From NCBI RefSeq assembly GCF_000379605.1, contig NZ_KB902702.1:35887-99886 (forward strand): DNA of 64,000 nt, written 5' to 3'. This DNA is from Rhizobium giardinii bv. giardinii H152 (lineage in GTDB: Bacteria; Pseudomonadota; Alphaproteobacteria; Rhizobiales; Rhizobiaceae). Each line of letters starts with the position of its first letter. Position 1 is the first letter of the stretch. The translations under genes and the position numbers were made by a program. The notes below the pieces were generated by a model. The model was not told the origin of the DNA. It saw only the letters and a list, made by a program, of their open reading frames with translations, and searched no databases. This document shows positions 9,720-17,524 of the stretch, one piece after another.

Positions 9720-9929
9720 TGCCGCCCAAGGCGGGCAGCGGCTGGAAGCGGCCTGCATAACCGCGCCCATTTCACCATCGTGGCGCGCGTCGGACGGCTC
9801 AAAAGGCGTCTGTAATAAAATTTGTACGGCATTCTTGCCGCTCAAGAAATTTTGAAGAGGATCGGAAGAGGCGGCTCTGCGTCGCTCCGGCAAGATTAAG
9901 TCAATGAAAATTCGATATTTTTAATCAAG

Positions 9930-9946
9930 TTTAGAATGACTCTAAG
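9930..9946. promoter_or_regulatory. candidate iron control element (Irr/ICE-like box)
   Basis: TTTAGA-ATGAC-TCTAAG is a 6-5-6 inverted repeat with one mismatch and resembles the rhizobial ICE motif bound by Irr. It lies about 100 bp before bfd and 35 bp upstream of a TTGACA hexamer. The match to ICE is from memory of the motif, so the identity of the regulator is an inference. Confidence 0.5.
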
Positions 9947-9980
9947 ATTTGGCTGCCAAAAGGCGGCCCGGACATTTTTG

Positions 9981-10010
9981 TTGACAGTAAATATCCGCTT
10001 TTGCTTTATG
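9981..10010 (+). promoter_or_regulatory. probable sigma-70 promoter of bfd-bfr
   Basis: A consensus TTGACA at 9981-9986 is followed after 18 bp by TTTATG at 10005-10010, 37 bp before the bfd start. Confidence 0.55.
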
Positions 10011-10047
10011 AAGAAATTCAGGGCGTTGCGTATCACGGGCAGGCAGG

Positions 10048-10359
10048 ATGCTGGTTTGTAGCTGCAATTTCATCACCGACAAGGACATCGAGGACACGAT
10101 CATCGAGCTCCTCGACGAGGACTGTTGGCAACTGATCGTGCCTGCGAAGGTTTACCACGCGATGCAAAAGCGCGGCCGTTGCTGCGGCTGCTTCCCCAAT
10201 GTGGTCGACATCATTGTTCGCACAACCGAGCAATATCACGCCAGCCGCCCCTCGACGGATGACCGGATATTTGATTTCATGACCCGCCTCAAACAATTCC
10301 ATGAAGAAAACAGGAGAGCGGATCTTGAAAGGCGACATAAAAGTCATCGAGCGGCTTAA
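10048..10359 (+). CDS. bfd: bacterioferritin-associated ferredoxin (Bfd-like, [2Fe-2S])
   Basis: Bfd donates electrons to bacterioferritin to release stored iron. The 103-residue product has the Bfd [2Fe-2S] ligand pattern: C-S-C at residues 4-6 ([14 protein letters not shown]) and C-C-G-C near residues 46-49 ([11 protein letters not shown]). It has an extra C-terminal tail of about 35 charged residues beyond the usual 64-70 residue family length. That tail is encoded partly in the overlap with bfr. The bfr gene begins inside the last 35 bp of bfd, which fits coupled synthesis of store and release protein. Confidence 0.88.
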   Translation: MLVCSCNFITDKDIEDTIIELLDEDCWQLIVPAKVYHAMQKRGRCCGCFPNVVDIIVRTTEQYHASRPSTDDRIFDFMTRLKQFHEENRRADLERRHKSHRAA

Positions 10360-10810
10360 CGAAGCCCTTTTCCTCGAACTCGGTGCGGTCAACCAGTACT
10401 GGGTTCATTATCGCCTTCTCGAGGACTGGGGCTATACGCTTCTCGCCAAGAAGGAGCGGGCCGAATCGATCGAGGAAATGCACCATGCGGACAAGCTGAT
10501 CGCCCGCATCATCTTCCTCGAGGGCCATCCGAACCTGCAGACGGTCGCGCCGCTGCGCATCGGCCAGAACGTCAAGGAAGTGCTGGAAGCCGATCTTGCC
10601 GGCGAGTATGACGCCCGCACGGCCTACAAGCAGTCCCGCGATATCTGTCATGCGGCTGGCGACTATGTTTCGATGAAGCTGTTCGAAGAACTGCTGGCCG
10701 ACGAAGAAAGCCATATCGACTTCCTCGAAACCCAGATCGATCTCTTCAACAAGATCGGTGCCGAGAAATACGGCCAGCTCAACGCCGCGCCGGCCAACGA
10801 AGCCGAGTAA
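10325..10810 (+). CDS. bfr: bacterioferritin
   Basis: Bfr is a 24-subunit haem-containing iron store. I choose the TTG at 10325, with AGGAGAG six bases upstream, over the upstream in-frame ATG at 10301. From the TTG the residues fall at canonical positions: ferroxidase ligands E18, E51, H54, E94, E127 and H130, and the haem ligand M52 (in EEMHHAD). This gives 161 residues, the normal rhizobial length. It overlaps bfd by 35 bp in another frame. A strong terminator hairpin follows. Expression is probably iron-controlled through the elements upstream of bfd. Confidence 0.97.
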   Translation: MKGDIKVIERLNEALFLELGAVNQYWVHYRLLEDWGYTLLAKKERAESIEEMHHADKLIARIIFLEGHPNLQTVAPLRIGQNVKEVLEADLAGEYDARTAYKQSRDICHAAGDYVSMKLFEELLADEESHIDFLETQIDLFNKIGAEKYGQLNAAPANEAE

Positions 10811-10829
10811 GGCTCCGTCTCGCAAAGCG

Positions 10830-10859
10830 ACCCGCTTCGGCTTTCCGAAGCGGGTTTTT
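10830..10859 (+). terminator. rho-independent terminator of bfd-bfr
   Basis: An 11-bp perfect stem, ACCCGCTTCGG / CCGAAGCGGGT, with a CTTT loop, followed by T residues, 20 bp after the bfr stop. Confidence 0.9.
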
Positions 10860-11096
10860 CAGTGCCTGAGGTTCGGCTTCGACAGCCGGTTTCTGGTCTT
10901 TGCCGCCCGTGGTAGTGCTACGCCTTGGCCATGTCCACATTGGGTAACCGCGCGGTGAACTCGTTGAATCCTCGTAGGCGAGAATGAATGCACGATCATT
11001 GCAGCTGACGTGCCGATCGAAAGCGCACCCCCTGCCCGCATCTTGACGGAATCAGCAACGCAAGGTCGAATGGCTCTTCACGCGCAAGGAGATTCC

Positions 11097-11738
11097 ATGA
11101 CGCAGGCCCTGCTTTTCGGCGCCTTTCTGGCGGCGCTGTCCTACGTGCTCATTCCCGGCCCGGCCTTTCTCGCCCTCCTCGGCATCGGCGCCGGTCAGGG
11201 CCGCAAGGCGGGCGCGCTCTTTATGGGCGGCCATCTGGCGGGCGATCTTCTGTGGTCGGCGCTGGCACTTGTCGCGATCGTCGGCGCCAGGACCATCGGC
11301 AGCACGATCTTCGACATTCTCGGCCTGCTCTGCGGCGTCTATCTCGCCTGGATCGGCTGGACGGCGCTGCGGGCAAAGCCGCGCGGCGAAAACCGGCCCT
11401 TGGTCAGCGTCGAGCGGCCTTACCGCCGCGGCCTCATCTTCGGCCTGACCAATCCCAAGGGTTACCCGGTGGCTTTGGCGACTTTCACGGCGCTGCTTGC
11501 AGGCTCCGCCAATGCGCTCGATTTTCATGCCCTGCCCGCGCTGCTCGCGGTATCGTTCCTCGGGTTTCTCGTTGCCGACGTCATCCTGATCGGCATCATC
11601 GGTGCATCCGTCGTGCGGCGCTTCTATCGCAAACATGAACTGGCGATCGTCCGCCTTTCGGGCCTGCTGTTCATCGGCTTTGCGGTCCAGGCCGTCTGGC
11701 ATGCGGCACCCGGCCTTCTCGGGCTGAGGAAGCCGTGA
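11097..11738 (+). CDS. LysE/RhtB family amino-acid exporter
   Basis: A 213-residue inner-membrane protein of the LysE family, which exports amino acids or related metabolites. Five to six hydrophobic segments are visible. The family signature is at the start: SYVLIPGPAFLALLGIGAGQGRKAG, i.e. the PGP motif followed by a G-x-G-x-G-R stretch. The mid-protein block GLIFGLTNPKGYPVALATF corresponds to the conserved N-P-K element. The start at 11097 has AAGGAGA five bases upstream. The 286 bp before it hold the bfr terminator and no other gene. The substrate cannot be read from sequence. Confidence 0.9.
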   Translation: MTQALLFGAFLAALSYVLIPGPAFLALLGIGAGQGRKAGALFMGGHLAGDLLWSALALVAIVGARTIGSTIFDILGLLCGVYLAWIGWTALRAKPRGENRPLVSVERPYRRGLIFGLTNPKGYPVALATFTALLAGSANALDFHALPALLAVSFLGFLVADVILIGIIGASVVRRFYRKHELAIVRLSGLLFIGFAVQAVWHAAPGLLGLRKP

Positions 11739-11853
11739 TCCGGAGCCTCCACACGCCCGCCTGACAATCTTGATATCTCCACAATCGCTGCCGACAAGAT
11801 GCGCAGCACCCGCCTGCCTCGGCGGGAAAATTAGAATTTGAAAGGACTGCCCC

Positions 11854-13914
11854 ATGACTTCGAGCCCCGCGCTGAACCCTGCCGTCACCGACTGGAATGG
11901 CCCGGATGGCCTGCCACGCTTCGAAGCGGTCAGCGACGGTGATTTTGCGCCGGCGTTCGACGCGGCGCTGGCCGAACATGAGGCGGAAATCGACGCCATT
12001 GCCGCCAACTCCGAGGCGCCGACATTCGCAAACACCATCATTGCGCTGGAGATCGCGGGCGACCGGTTGTCGCGCGTTTCGGCGCTGTTCTGGAACCGCG
12101 CCGGCGCCCACACCAACGATGCGATCCAGGCGCTGGAGCGTGATATTGCGCCGAAAATGTCACGGCATTATTCGAAGATCGGCATGAACGCAGCGCTTTT
12201 TGCCCGCATCGACGCGCTGTGGGAAGGGCGTGAGACGCTCGGGCTCGATCTGGAAGCGACGCGCGTTCTCGAGCGGCACTGGAAGGGTTTCGTCAAGTCC
12301 GGCGCGAAACTGCCGAAGGCGGAGCAGGAGCGGTTGGCAGCAATCAACGAGACGCTCGCGAGCCTCGGCGCGAAATTCGGCCAGAACGTGCTTGCCGACG
12401 AAAAAAGCTGGGCGCTTCTGCTCGACAATGAGGACCTCGCGCTAGTGCCGCAGTTTCTCAAGGACTCCATGGCGGCGGCCGCGCGCGACCGCGGCGCGGA
12501 GGGCAAATATGCCGTTACGCTATCGCGCTCGATCATCGAGCCGTTTCTGACCTTCTCGGAAAGGCGCGATCTGCGCGAACAGGCCTTCAAGGCCTGGGTC
12601 GCCCGAGGCGCCAATGGCGGCGAGACCGACAACCGCGCCATCATCCGCGAAACGCTGGCCTTGCGCGCGGAGAAGGCAACGCTGCTCGGCTACCAAAACT
12701 ATGCCGCGCTGAAGCTCGACAACACGATGGCCAAGACGCCGGAAGCCGTGAACGGGCTGCTGACCCAGGTCTGGGAAAAGGCAGTGGTTCGGGCCCGGGA
12801 GGAAGAGGCCGATCTTGCCGAACTGATCGCCGCTGAAGGCCGCAACCATCCGGTCATGCCGTGGGACTGGCGCCATTATGCCGAAAAGCTGCGGGCGCAG
12901 AAATTCAATTTCTCCGAAAGCGAACTCAAGCCCTATCTCCAGCTCGAAAAGATCATCGACGCCTGCTTCGACGTCGCGCGGCGGCTGTTCGGCATCACGG
13001 CAACGGAGAAGAAGGGCGTCAAGGGATATCACCCGGATGTCCGCGTCTTCGATATCCGCGACACGGACGGCAAGCTCGTCGCGTTGTTCCTCGGCGACTA
13101 TTTCGCCCGCGCCTCGAAGCGCTCCGGTGCCTGGATGAGTTCCTTCCAGTCGCAGCACCGGCTAACTTTGAAGAACGGTGCCAAGGGCGAACTGCCGATC
13201 ATCTACAATGTCTGCAATTTCGCCAAGCCGGCCGACGGCAAGCCAGCGCTGCTGTCGCTCGACGATGCCCGCACGCTGTTTCACGAATTCGGTCATGCGC
13301 TGCACGGCATGCTATCCAACGTCACCTATCCCTCCGTGTCCGGCACCAGCGTTTCGCGCGACTTCGTCGAGCTTCCCTCGCAGCTCTATGAACATTGGCT
13401 GACGGTTCCGGCGATCCTCAAGACATATGCCGTGCACGAGGCAACCGGCGAGCCGATGCCGCAGGATTTGCTCGACAAGGTTCTCTCGGCACGCACCTTC
13501 AATGCCGGTTTCAACACCGTTGAATTCACATCGTCGGCGCTGGTGGACATGGCATTCCACACCCGCGCCGCCGTCGAGGACCCGATGGCGGTGCAGGCCG
13601 AGGTGCTGGAAAAGATCGGCATGCCGGCCTCGATCGTCCTGCGCCATGCGACGCCGCACTTCCAGCATGTCTTTTCCGGCGACGGCTACTCGGCCGGCTA
13701 CTATTCCTACATGTGGTCGGAAGTGCTCGATGCCGACGCCTTCGCCGCCTTCGAGGAAACGGGTGATGCCTTCGATGCCGAGATGGCCGGGAAGCTGAAG
13801 GACAACATCTATTCCGTCGGTGGGGCGATCGACCCGGAAGATGCCTACAGGGCCTTCCGCGGCAAGCTGCCGAGTCCGGAGGCGATGTTGCGGAAGAAGG
13901 GGCTGGCTGCCTGA
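11854..13914 (+). CDS. M3 family oligopeptidase (OpdA/Dcp type)
   Basis: A 686-residue zinc metallopeptidase of family M3 that degrades short peptides in the cytoplasm. The zinc motif is HEFGHALHGML around residue 475, preceded by SLDDARTLFHEFGH and followed by VELPSQLYEHW, where the third ligand glutamate lies. An N-terminal helical domain with ALNPAVTDWNGPDGLP and the C-terminal block FSGDGYSAGYYSYMWSEVLD complete the family pattern. No signal peptide is visible, so it is cytosolic. It may be OpdA/PrlC-like or Dcp-like; length and the C-terminal block fit both. Confidence 0.92.
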   Translation: MTSSPALNPAVTDWNGPDGLPRFEAVSDGDFAPAFDAALAEHEAEIDAIAANSEAPTFANTIIALEIAGDRLSRVSALFWNRAGAHTNDAIQALERDIAPKMSRHYSKIGMNAALFARIDALWEGRETLGLDLEATRVLERHWKGFVKSGAKLPKAEQERLAAINETLASLGAKFGQNVLADEKSWALLLDNEDLALVPQFLKDSMAAAARDRGAEGKYAVTLSRSIIEPFLTFSERRDLREQAFKAWVARGANGGETDNRAIIRETLALRAEKATLLGYQNYAALKLDNTMAKTPEAVNGLLTQVWEKAVVRAREEEADLAELIAAEGRNHPVMPWDWRHYAEKLRAQKFNFSESELKPYLQLEKIIDACFDVARRLFGITATEKKGVKGYHPDVRVFDIRDTDGKLVALFLGDYFARASKRSGAWMSSFQSQHRLTLKNGAKGELPIIYNVCNFAKPADGKPALLSLDDARTLFHEFGHALHGMLSNVTYPSVSGTSVSRDFVELPSQLYEHWLTVPAILKTYAVHEATGEPMPQDLLDKVLSARTFNAGFNTVEFTSSALVDMAFHTRAAVEDPMAVQAEVLEKIGMPASIVLRHATPHFQHVFSGDGYSAGYYSYMWSEVLDADAFAAFEETGDAFDAEMAGKLKDNIYSVGGAIDPEDAYRAFRGKLPSPEAMLRKKGLAA

Positions 13915-13933
13915 AAGGCAGGTGCAGACAACC

Positions 13934-13984
13934 CCGTCATAAAACGGAAATCGATCTGTCACGGCTCCTTCAGCGCGCTGACAT
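13934..13984 (+). promoter_or_regulatory. PHO box of first phoD
   Basis: Five 7-mers spaced exactly 11 bp apart: CCGTCAT, CGGAAAT, CTGTCAC, CCTTCAG, CTGACAT. Three of the five match the PhoB half-site CTGTCAT at 6 of 7 positions. A -10-like TATTTC follows 11 bp after the last unit. The same arrangement occurs before the second phoD. Confidence 0.8.
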
Positions 13985-14045
13985 GAATCCCTGCTTATTT
14001 CTGCGCCCGGGTAGAAAGTGCCCGGGCCTGGAACAGGAGAGATTC

Positions 14046-15626
14046 ATGCCGAACACACTGAAATCCGTCACCCGCCGGACCCTGCTGCAGGGCGTCGGCG
14101 CAACCGGCCTCGTCGCCGCTTCCGGCCTTGCGATGCCTTCCTACGCCCGCGCAGCCAATGCGCCGCAATTCACCCACGGCGTTCAGTCCGGGGATGTCGA
14201 CGCGTCTTCCGGCATGATCTGGACGCGCGTCGACCGTCCGTCCCGCATCCAGATGGAAATCTCGACGGTCGAGAGCTTCAAGGGCGCCGTCAGGCTGGCT
14301 CCGATGGACGCCCTGCCGGAAAGCGATTTCACCATGAAGCGGCTGATCGAAAACCTGCCGTCGGACCAGGACATGTTCTACCGCTTCGTCGCAGCCGACC
14401 TGCAGGACATCAATGTGGTCTCCGAGCCGATCGTCGGTCGTTTCCGCACCGGACCGTCCTCGCGTCGCAGCGTCCGCTTTGCCTGGTCCGGCGACACGGC
14501 GGGCCAAGGCTTCGGTATCGATGAGAAGGGCATGTATACCTACGGCACGATGGCCAGGCATCAACCCGACTTCTTCATCCATTCCGGCGACACGATCTAT
14601 GCCGACGGCCCGCTCAAGGACAGTGTCGACCTTTCTGACGGCGCCAAGTGGATCAACAAGGTCGTTATCGACGAGAAGCGCAAGGTTGCAGAAACGCTCG
14701 CCGAATATCGCGGCCAGTGGAAATACAACATGATGGACGAACACGTCCGTGCTCTGTCGGCCGTCTGTCCGACCTTCTTCCAGTGGGACGACCACGAAGT
14801 CGTCAACAACTGGTCGTCCTCCAAGAACCTGATGAACGACGACCGCTATACGGAAAAGTCGGTCTTCCTGCTGTCGGCCCGCGCGGCCCGCGCCTTCCAC
14901 GAGATGACGCCGATCCGCTACACGCCGGCCGAGCCGGGTCGCGTCTACCGCAAAATCGCCTATGGACCGATGCTCGATGTCTTCTTCATCGACCTGCGGT
15001 CCTATCGCGGCCCGAACGGCGAGAGCAAGGAAACCGTGATCGACGACAGGTCGCGGATCATCGGCGCGGAGCAAGTCGCGTGGCTCAAGCGCGAACTCGC
15101 CAACTCGCGCGCCACCTGGAAGGTGCTGGCCTGCGACATGCCGCTCGGTGTGATGGTCTGGGACAACTTCAAGGAGTTGAAGGGGGCGGAAGCCGTCGCC
15201 AACGGCGACAACGGCAAGGCCAGCGGCCGCGAACTCGAGATCGCCGATCTGCTGCGCTACATCAAGAATGCCGGGATCACCAACACGGTCTGGCTGACCG
15301 CCGACGTGCACTATACGGCCGCCCATTATTACAACCCGGACAAGGCGCAATTCCAGGATTTCGCACCGTTCTGGGAATTCGTCTCCGGCCCGCTGCATGC
15401 AGGCAGCTACGGCCCGAACGACATGGACATGACCTTCGGCCCGGAAGTCAAGTTCGTCAGCGCGCCGACCAAGGAGCAGGGACAGAACCTCCCGCCATCG
15501 GCCGGCCTGCAGTTCTTCGGCCTTGTCGACATCGACGGTGCAACCGAGCAGCTTACCGTACGGCTGATGAACCGCGACGACCAGGAGCTCTGGAAGATCA
15601 CGCTCGATCCAGCCCGCGCGGCCTGA
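14046..15626 (+). CDS. phoD: PhoD-family alkaline phosphatase, Tat-exported (copy 1)
   Basis: A 526-residue metallophosphatase/phosphodiesterase of the PhoD family, which releases phosphate from organic esters in the periplasm. The N-terminus carries a twin-arginine signal: RRTLLQG, a short hydrophobic stretch, then an Ala-rich cleavage region (SYARAANA). The PhoD_N part follows (FTHGVQSGDVDASSGMIW). Metal-ligand motifs are WSGDTAGQG, HSGDTIYADG, QWDDHEV and TADVHYTAAHY. AGGAGA precedes the ATG at 14046. A PHO box lies 62 bp upstream, so it should be induced by phosphate limitation through PhoB. A close paralogue follows directly downstream, a tandem duplication. Confidence 0.93.
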   Translation: MPNTLKSVTRRTLLQGVGATGLVAASGLAMPSYARAANAPQFTHGVQSGDVDASSGMIWTRVDRPSRIQMEISTVESFKGAVRLAPMDALPESDFTMKRLIENLPSDQDMFYRFVAADLQDINVVSEPIVGRFRTGPSSRRSVRFAWSGDTAGQGFGIDEKGMYTYGTMARHQPDFFIHSGDTIYADGPLKDSVDLSDGAKWINKVVIDEKRKVAETLAEYRGQWKYNMMDEHVRALSAVCPTFFQWDDHEVVNNWSSSKNLMNDDRYTEKSVFLLSARAARAFHEMTPIRYTPAEPGRVYRKIAYGPMLDVFFIDLRSYRGPNGESKETVIDDRSRIIGAEQVAWLKRELANSRATWKVLACDMPLGVMVWDNFKELKGAEAVANGDNGKASGRELEIADLLRYIKNAGITNTVWLTADVHYTAAHYYNPDKAQFQDFAPFWEFVSGPLHAGSYGPNDMDMTFGPEVKFVSAPTKEQGQNLPPSAGLQFFGLVDIDGATEQLTVRLMNRDDQELWKITLDPARAA

Positions 15627-15637
15627 CACCCAGAGGC

Positions 15638-15664
15638 GGTGAGGCTGGATTTTCCGGTCTCACC
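15638..15664 (+). terminator. possible hairpin after first phoD
   Basis: GGTGAGGCTGG and CCGGTCTCACC can pair with two imperfect positions across a five-base loop, 11 bp after the stop codon. There is no T-run, so this may stabilise the transcript end rather than terminate it. Confidence 0.35.
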
Positions 15665-15707
15665 GTCCACCGGGTGCGAACGACTTCTTCGGGAGCGTGT
15701 AACAAAA

Positions 15708-15758
15708 CTGTCGCCGAAGTTTCGGAAAACCGTCATTCGGCGTTCAAGAGACTGACAT
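15708..15758 (+). promoter_or_regulatory. PHO box of second phoD
   Basis: Five 7-mers at exact 11-bp spacing: CTGTCGC, GTTTCGG, CCGTCAT, CGTTCAA, CTGACAT. The last unit is identical to that of the first phoD box, and a TAGGCT follows 11 bp later in the -10 place. An in-frame ATG at 15757 lies inside the box, which argues that translation starts later, at 15826. Confidence 0.8.
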
Positions 15759-15825
15759 GACGGAACCGCTAGGCTGGCATCAGGAGATTCGCTCCTCGCC
15801 CCGACGTCCAGCTGAAGAGCTCCGC

Positions 15826-17388
15826 ATGACACCGATCGAGACGACCCGTCGCCGTTTCCTTTCCTCCATGGGAGCGGTTGGCGGATTTGCCGTCGCCAGC
15901 CTTGCAATGCCCTATTACGCCCGAGGCACATCGAGCCGCCCGGTCTTCACCCACGGGGTCCAGTCGGGCGACGTCGACACCAAGTCCGGCATGATCTGGG
16001 CACGGGTCGACCGCCCGTCGCGCATCGCCGTCGAATATTCGACGACCGAGAGCTTTTCGGCGCCCTTGCGACTGCCGTCGATCGACGCCCTGCCGAACAG
16101 CGATTTCGCGGCAAAGTGCCTGCTCGACAACCTTTTGCCCGATCAGGATATCTTCTACCGCTTCACCGCAACCGACCTCTACGACGCCAACAGCGTTTCC
16201 GAGCCGATCGTCGGCCGTTTCCGCACCGCGCCGCTCGATCGCCGCTCCGTCCGCTTCGCCTGGTCCGGCGATACGGCCGGACAGGGCTGGGGCATCGACG
16301 ATGTCGGCATGAAGACCTATTCGACCATGCGACTGCACGAGCCGGATTTCTTCATCCATTCCGGCGACACGGTCTATGCGGACAATCCGATCCCCGACGA
16401 AATCCCGTTGCGCGATGGAACGGTCTGGAAGAACCGCATCGTCACGGCAGAGAAGACCGACGTCGCCCGCTCGCTCGACGAATATCGCGGCCAGTGGAAA
16501 TACAATCTGCTCGACGAGCACGTACGGGCGATGAACGCGGTGTGTCCGACGTTCTATCAATGGGACGACCACGAAGTGCTGAACAACTGGTCGGCCTCGA
16601 CCGACCTTCGCGACGATGCCCGTTACAGGGAAAAGGACATCTCCGTCTATGCGGCGCGCGCCATGCGGGCCTTTCAGGAGATGACGCCGATCCGCACCCT
16701 TGCCGCGCAGCCGGGCCGCATCTTCCGCAAGATAGCCTATGGCCGGCTGCTCGACGTCTTCTTCGTCGACCTGCGCTCCTATCGCGGCGCCAACCAGGGC
16801 GATGCGAATGCGGATCTTTTCGGCTGGCGGCAGGCCGATTGGCTGAAACGGGAACTGGCCGCCTCCAGGGCCACGTGGAAGGTGATCGCCTGCGACATGC
16901 CGATCGGTCTCGTCGTCTGGGACGACCATGGCGAAAAGCGCGGCTCCGACGCGATCGCCAATGGCGACAATGGCAAGCCGAAGGGGCGTGAACGGGAATT
17001 CGCCGATATCCTCACCTTCATCCGCGACAATGCGATAGAGAACATCGTCTGGCTGACGGCCGACGTGCACTATACCGCAGCCCATCACTATGATCCGGCC
17101 CGCGGCGCCTTCAAGGATTTCCTGCCGTTCTGGGAGTTCGTCTCCGGCCCGCTGCATTCCGGCACCTACGGGCCGAAGGAGCTGGACATGACCTTTGGCC
17201 CGCAAGTGCGCTTTATCAAGGCGTCCGGGACCGGCATCGACCAGAACCTGCCGCCGTCGGCCGGCTTGCAATTCTTCGGCCTCGTCGACATCAACGGCCA
17301 GACGGAGCAGATGACCGTTCGCCTGATGGACCGGGAAGATCAGGAGTTGTGGCAAGTGACGCTCGATCCCGCCGGAGGCAGCGTGTAA
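15826..17388 (+). CDS. phoD: PhoD-family alkaline phosphatase, Tat-exported (copy 2)
   Basis: A 520-residue paralogue of the preceding protein. It has a twin-arginine signal (TTRRRFLSS, then a hydrophobic Gly/Ala stretch ending PYYARG) and the same order of metal motifs: WSGDTAGQGWG, HSGDTVYADN, QWDDHEVLNNW and TADVHYTAAHH. The ATG at 15826 is chosen because it gives a normal Tat signal and because the upstream ATG at 15757 sits within the PHO box. The ribosome binding site (GAAGAGC) is weak. The two copies keep all visible catalytic motifs, so both should be active. Differences in signal and middle loops (residues 115-140) may change substrate range. Confidence 0.92.
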   Translation: MTPIETTRRRFLSSMGAVGGFAVASLAMPYYARGTSSRPVFTHGVQSGDVDTKSGMIWARVDRPSRIAVEYSTTESFSAPLRLPSIDALPNSDFAAKCLLDNLLPDQDIFYRFTATDLYDANSVSEPIVGRFRTAPLDRRSVRFAWSGDTAGQGWGIDDVGMKTYSTMRLHEPDFFIHSGDTVYADNPIPDEIPLRDGTVWKNRIVTAEKTDVARSLDEYRGQWKYNLLDEHVRAMNAVCPTFYQWDDHEVLNNWSASTDLRDDARYREKDISVYAARAMRAFQEMTPIRTLAAQPGRIFRKIAYGRLLDVFFVDLRSYRGANQGDANADLFGWRQADWLKRELAASRATWKVIACDMPIGLVVWDDHGEKRGSDAIANGDNGKPKGREREFADILTFIRDNAIENIVWLTADVHYTAAHHYDPARGAFKDFLPFWEFVSGPLHSGTYGPKELDMTFGPQVRFIKASGTGIDQNLPPSAGLQFFGLVDINGQTEQMTVRLMDREDQELWQVTLDPAGGSV

Positions 17389-17524
17389 CCCGCATGGGAG
17401 ATTTGCCGTCCGTCAAGACTTTGCCGCCGCCCCCTTTCGCGAATGCAAAAAAACCTGTATGAGCCGCCCAATTGAAGATGTGGGCAGTTCCCAGATACGC
17501 CCCGAAACCTCCGAGTATTCACAG

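Larger units (their letters stand above)
9720..10047. other. intergenic region before bfd
   Basis: These 328 bp separate dnaE2 from bfd. The left part has a weak GC-rich hairpin just after dnaE2 (around 9722-9735) without a T-run. The right part is AT-rich and holds a candidate iron-control box and a sigma-70-like promoter, described separately. I see no gene. Confidence 0.6.

Noticed and set aside
9722-9735. A GC hairpin after dnaE2 as a terminator
   Set aside because: The stem is short and has no T-run.
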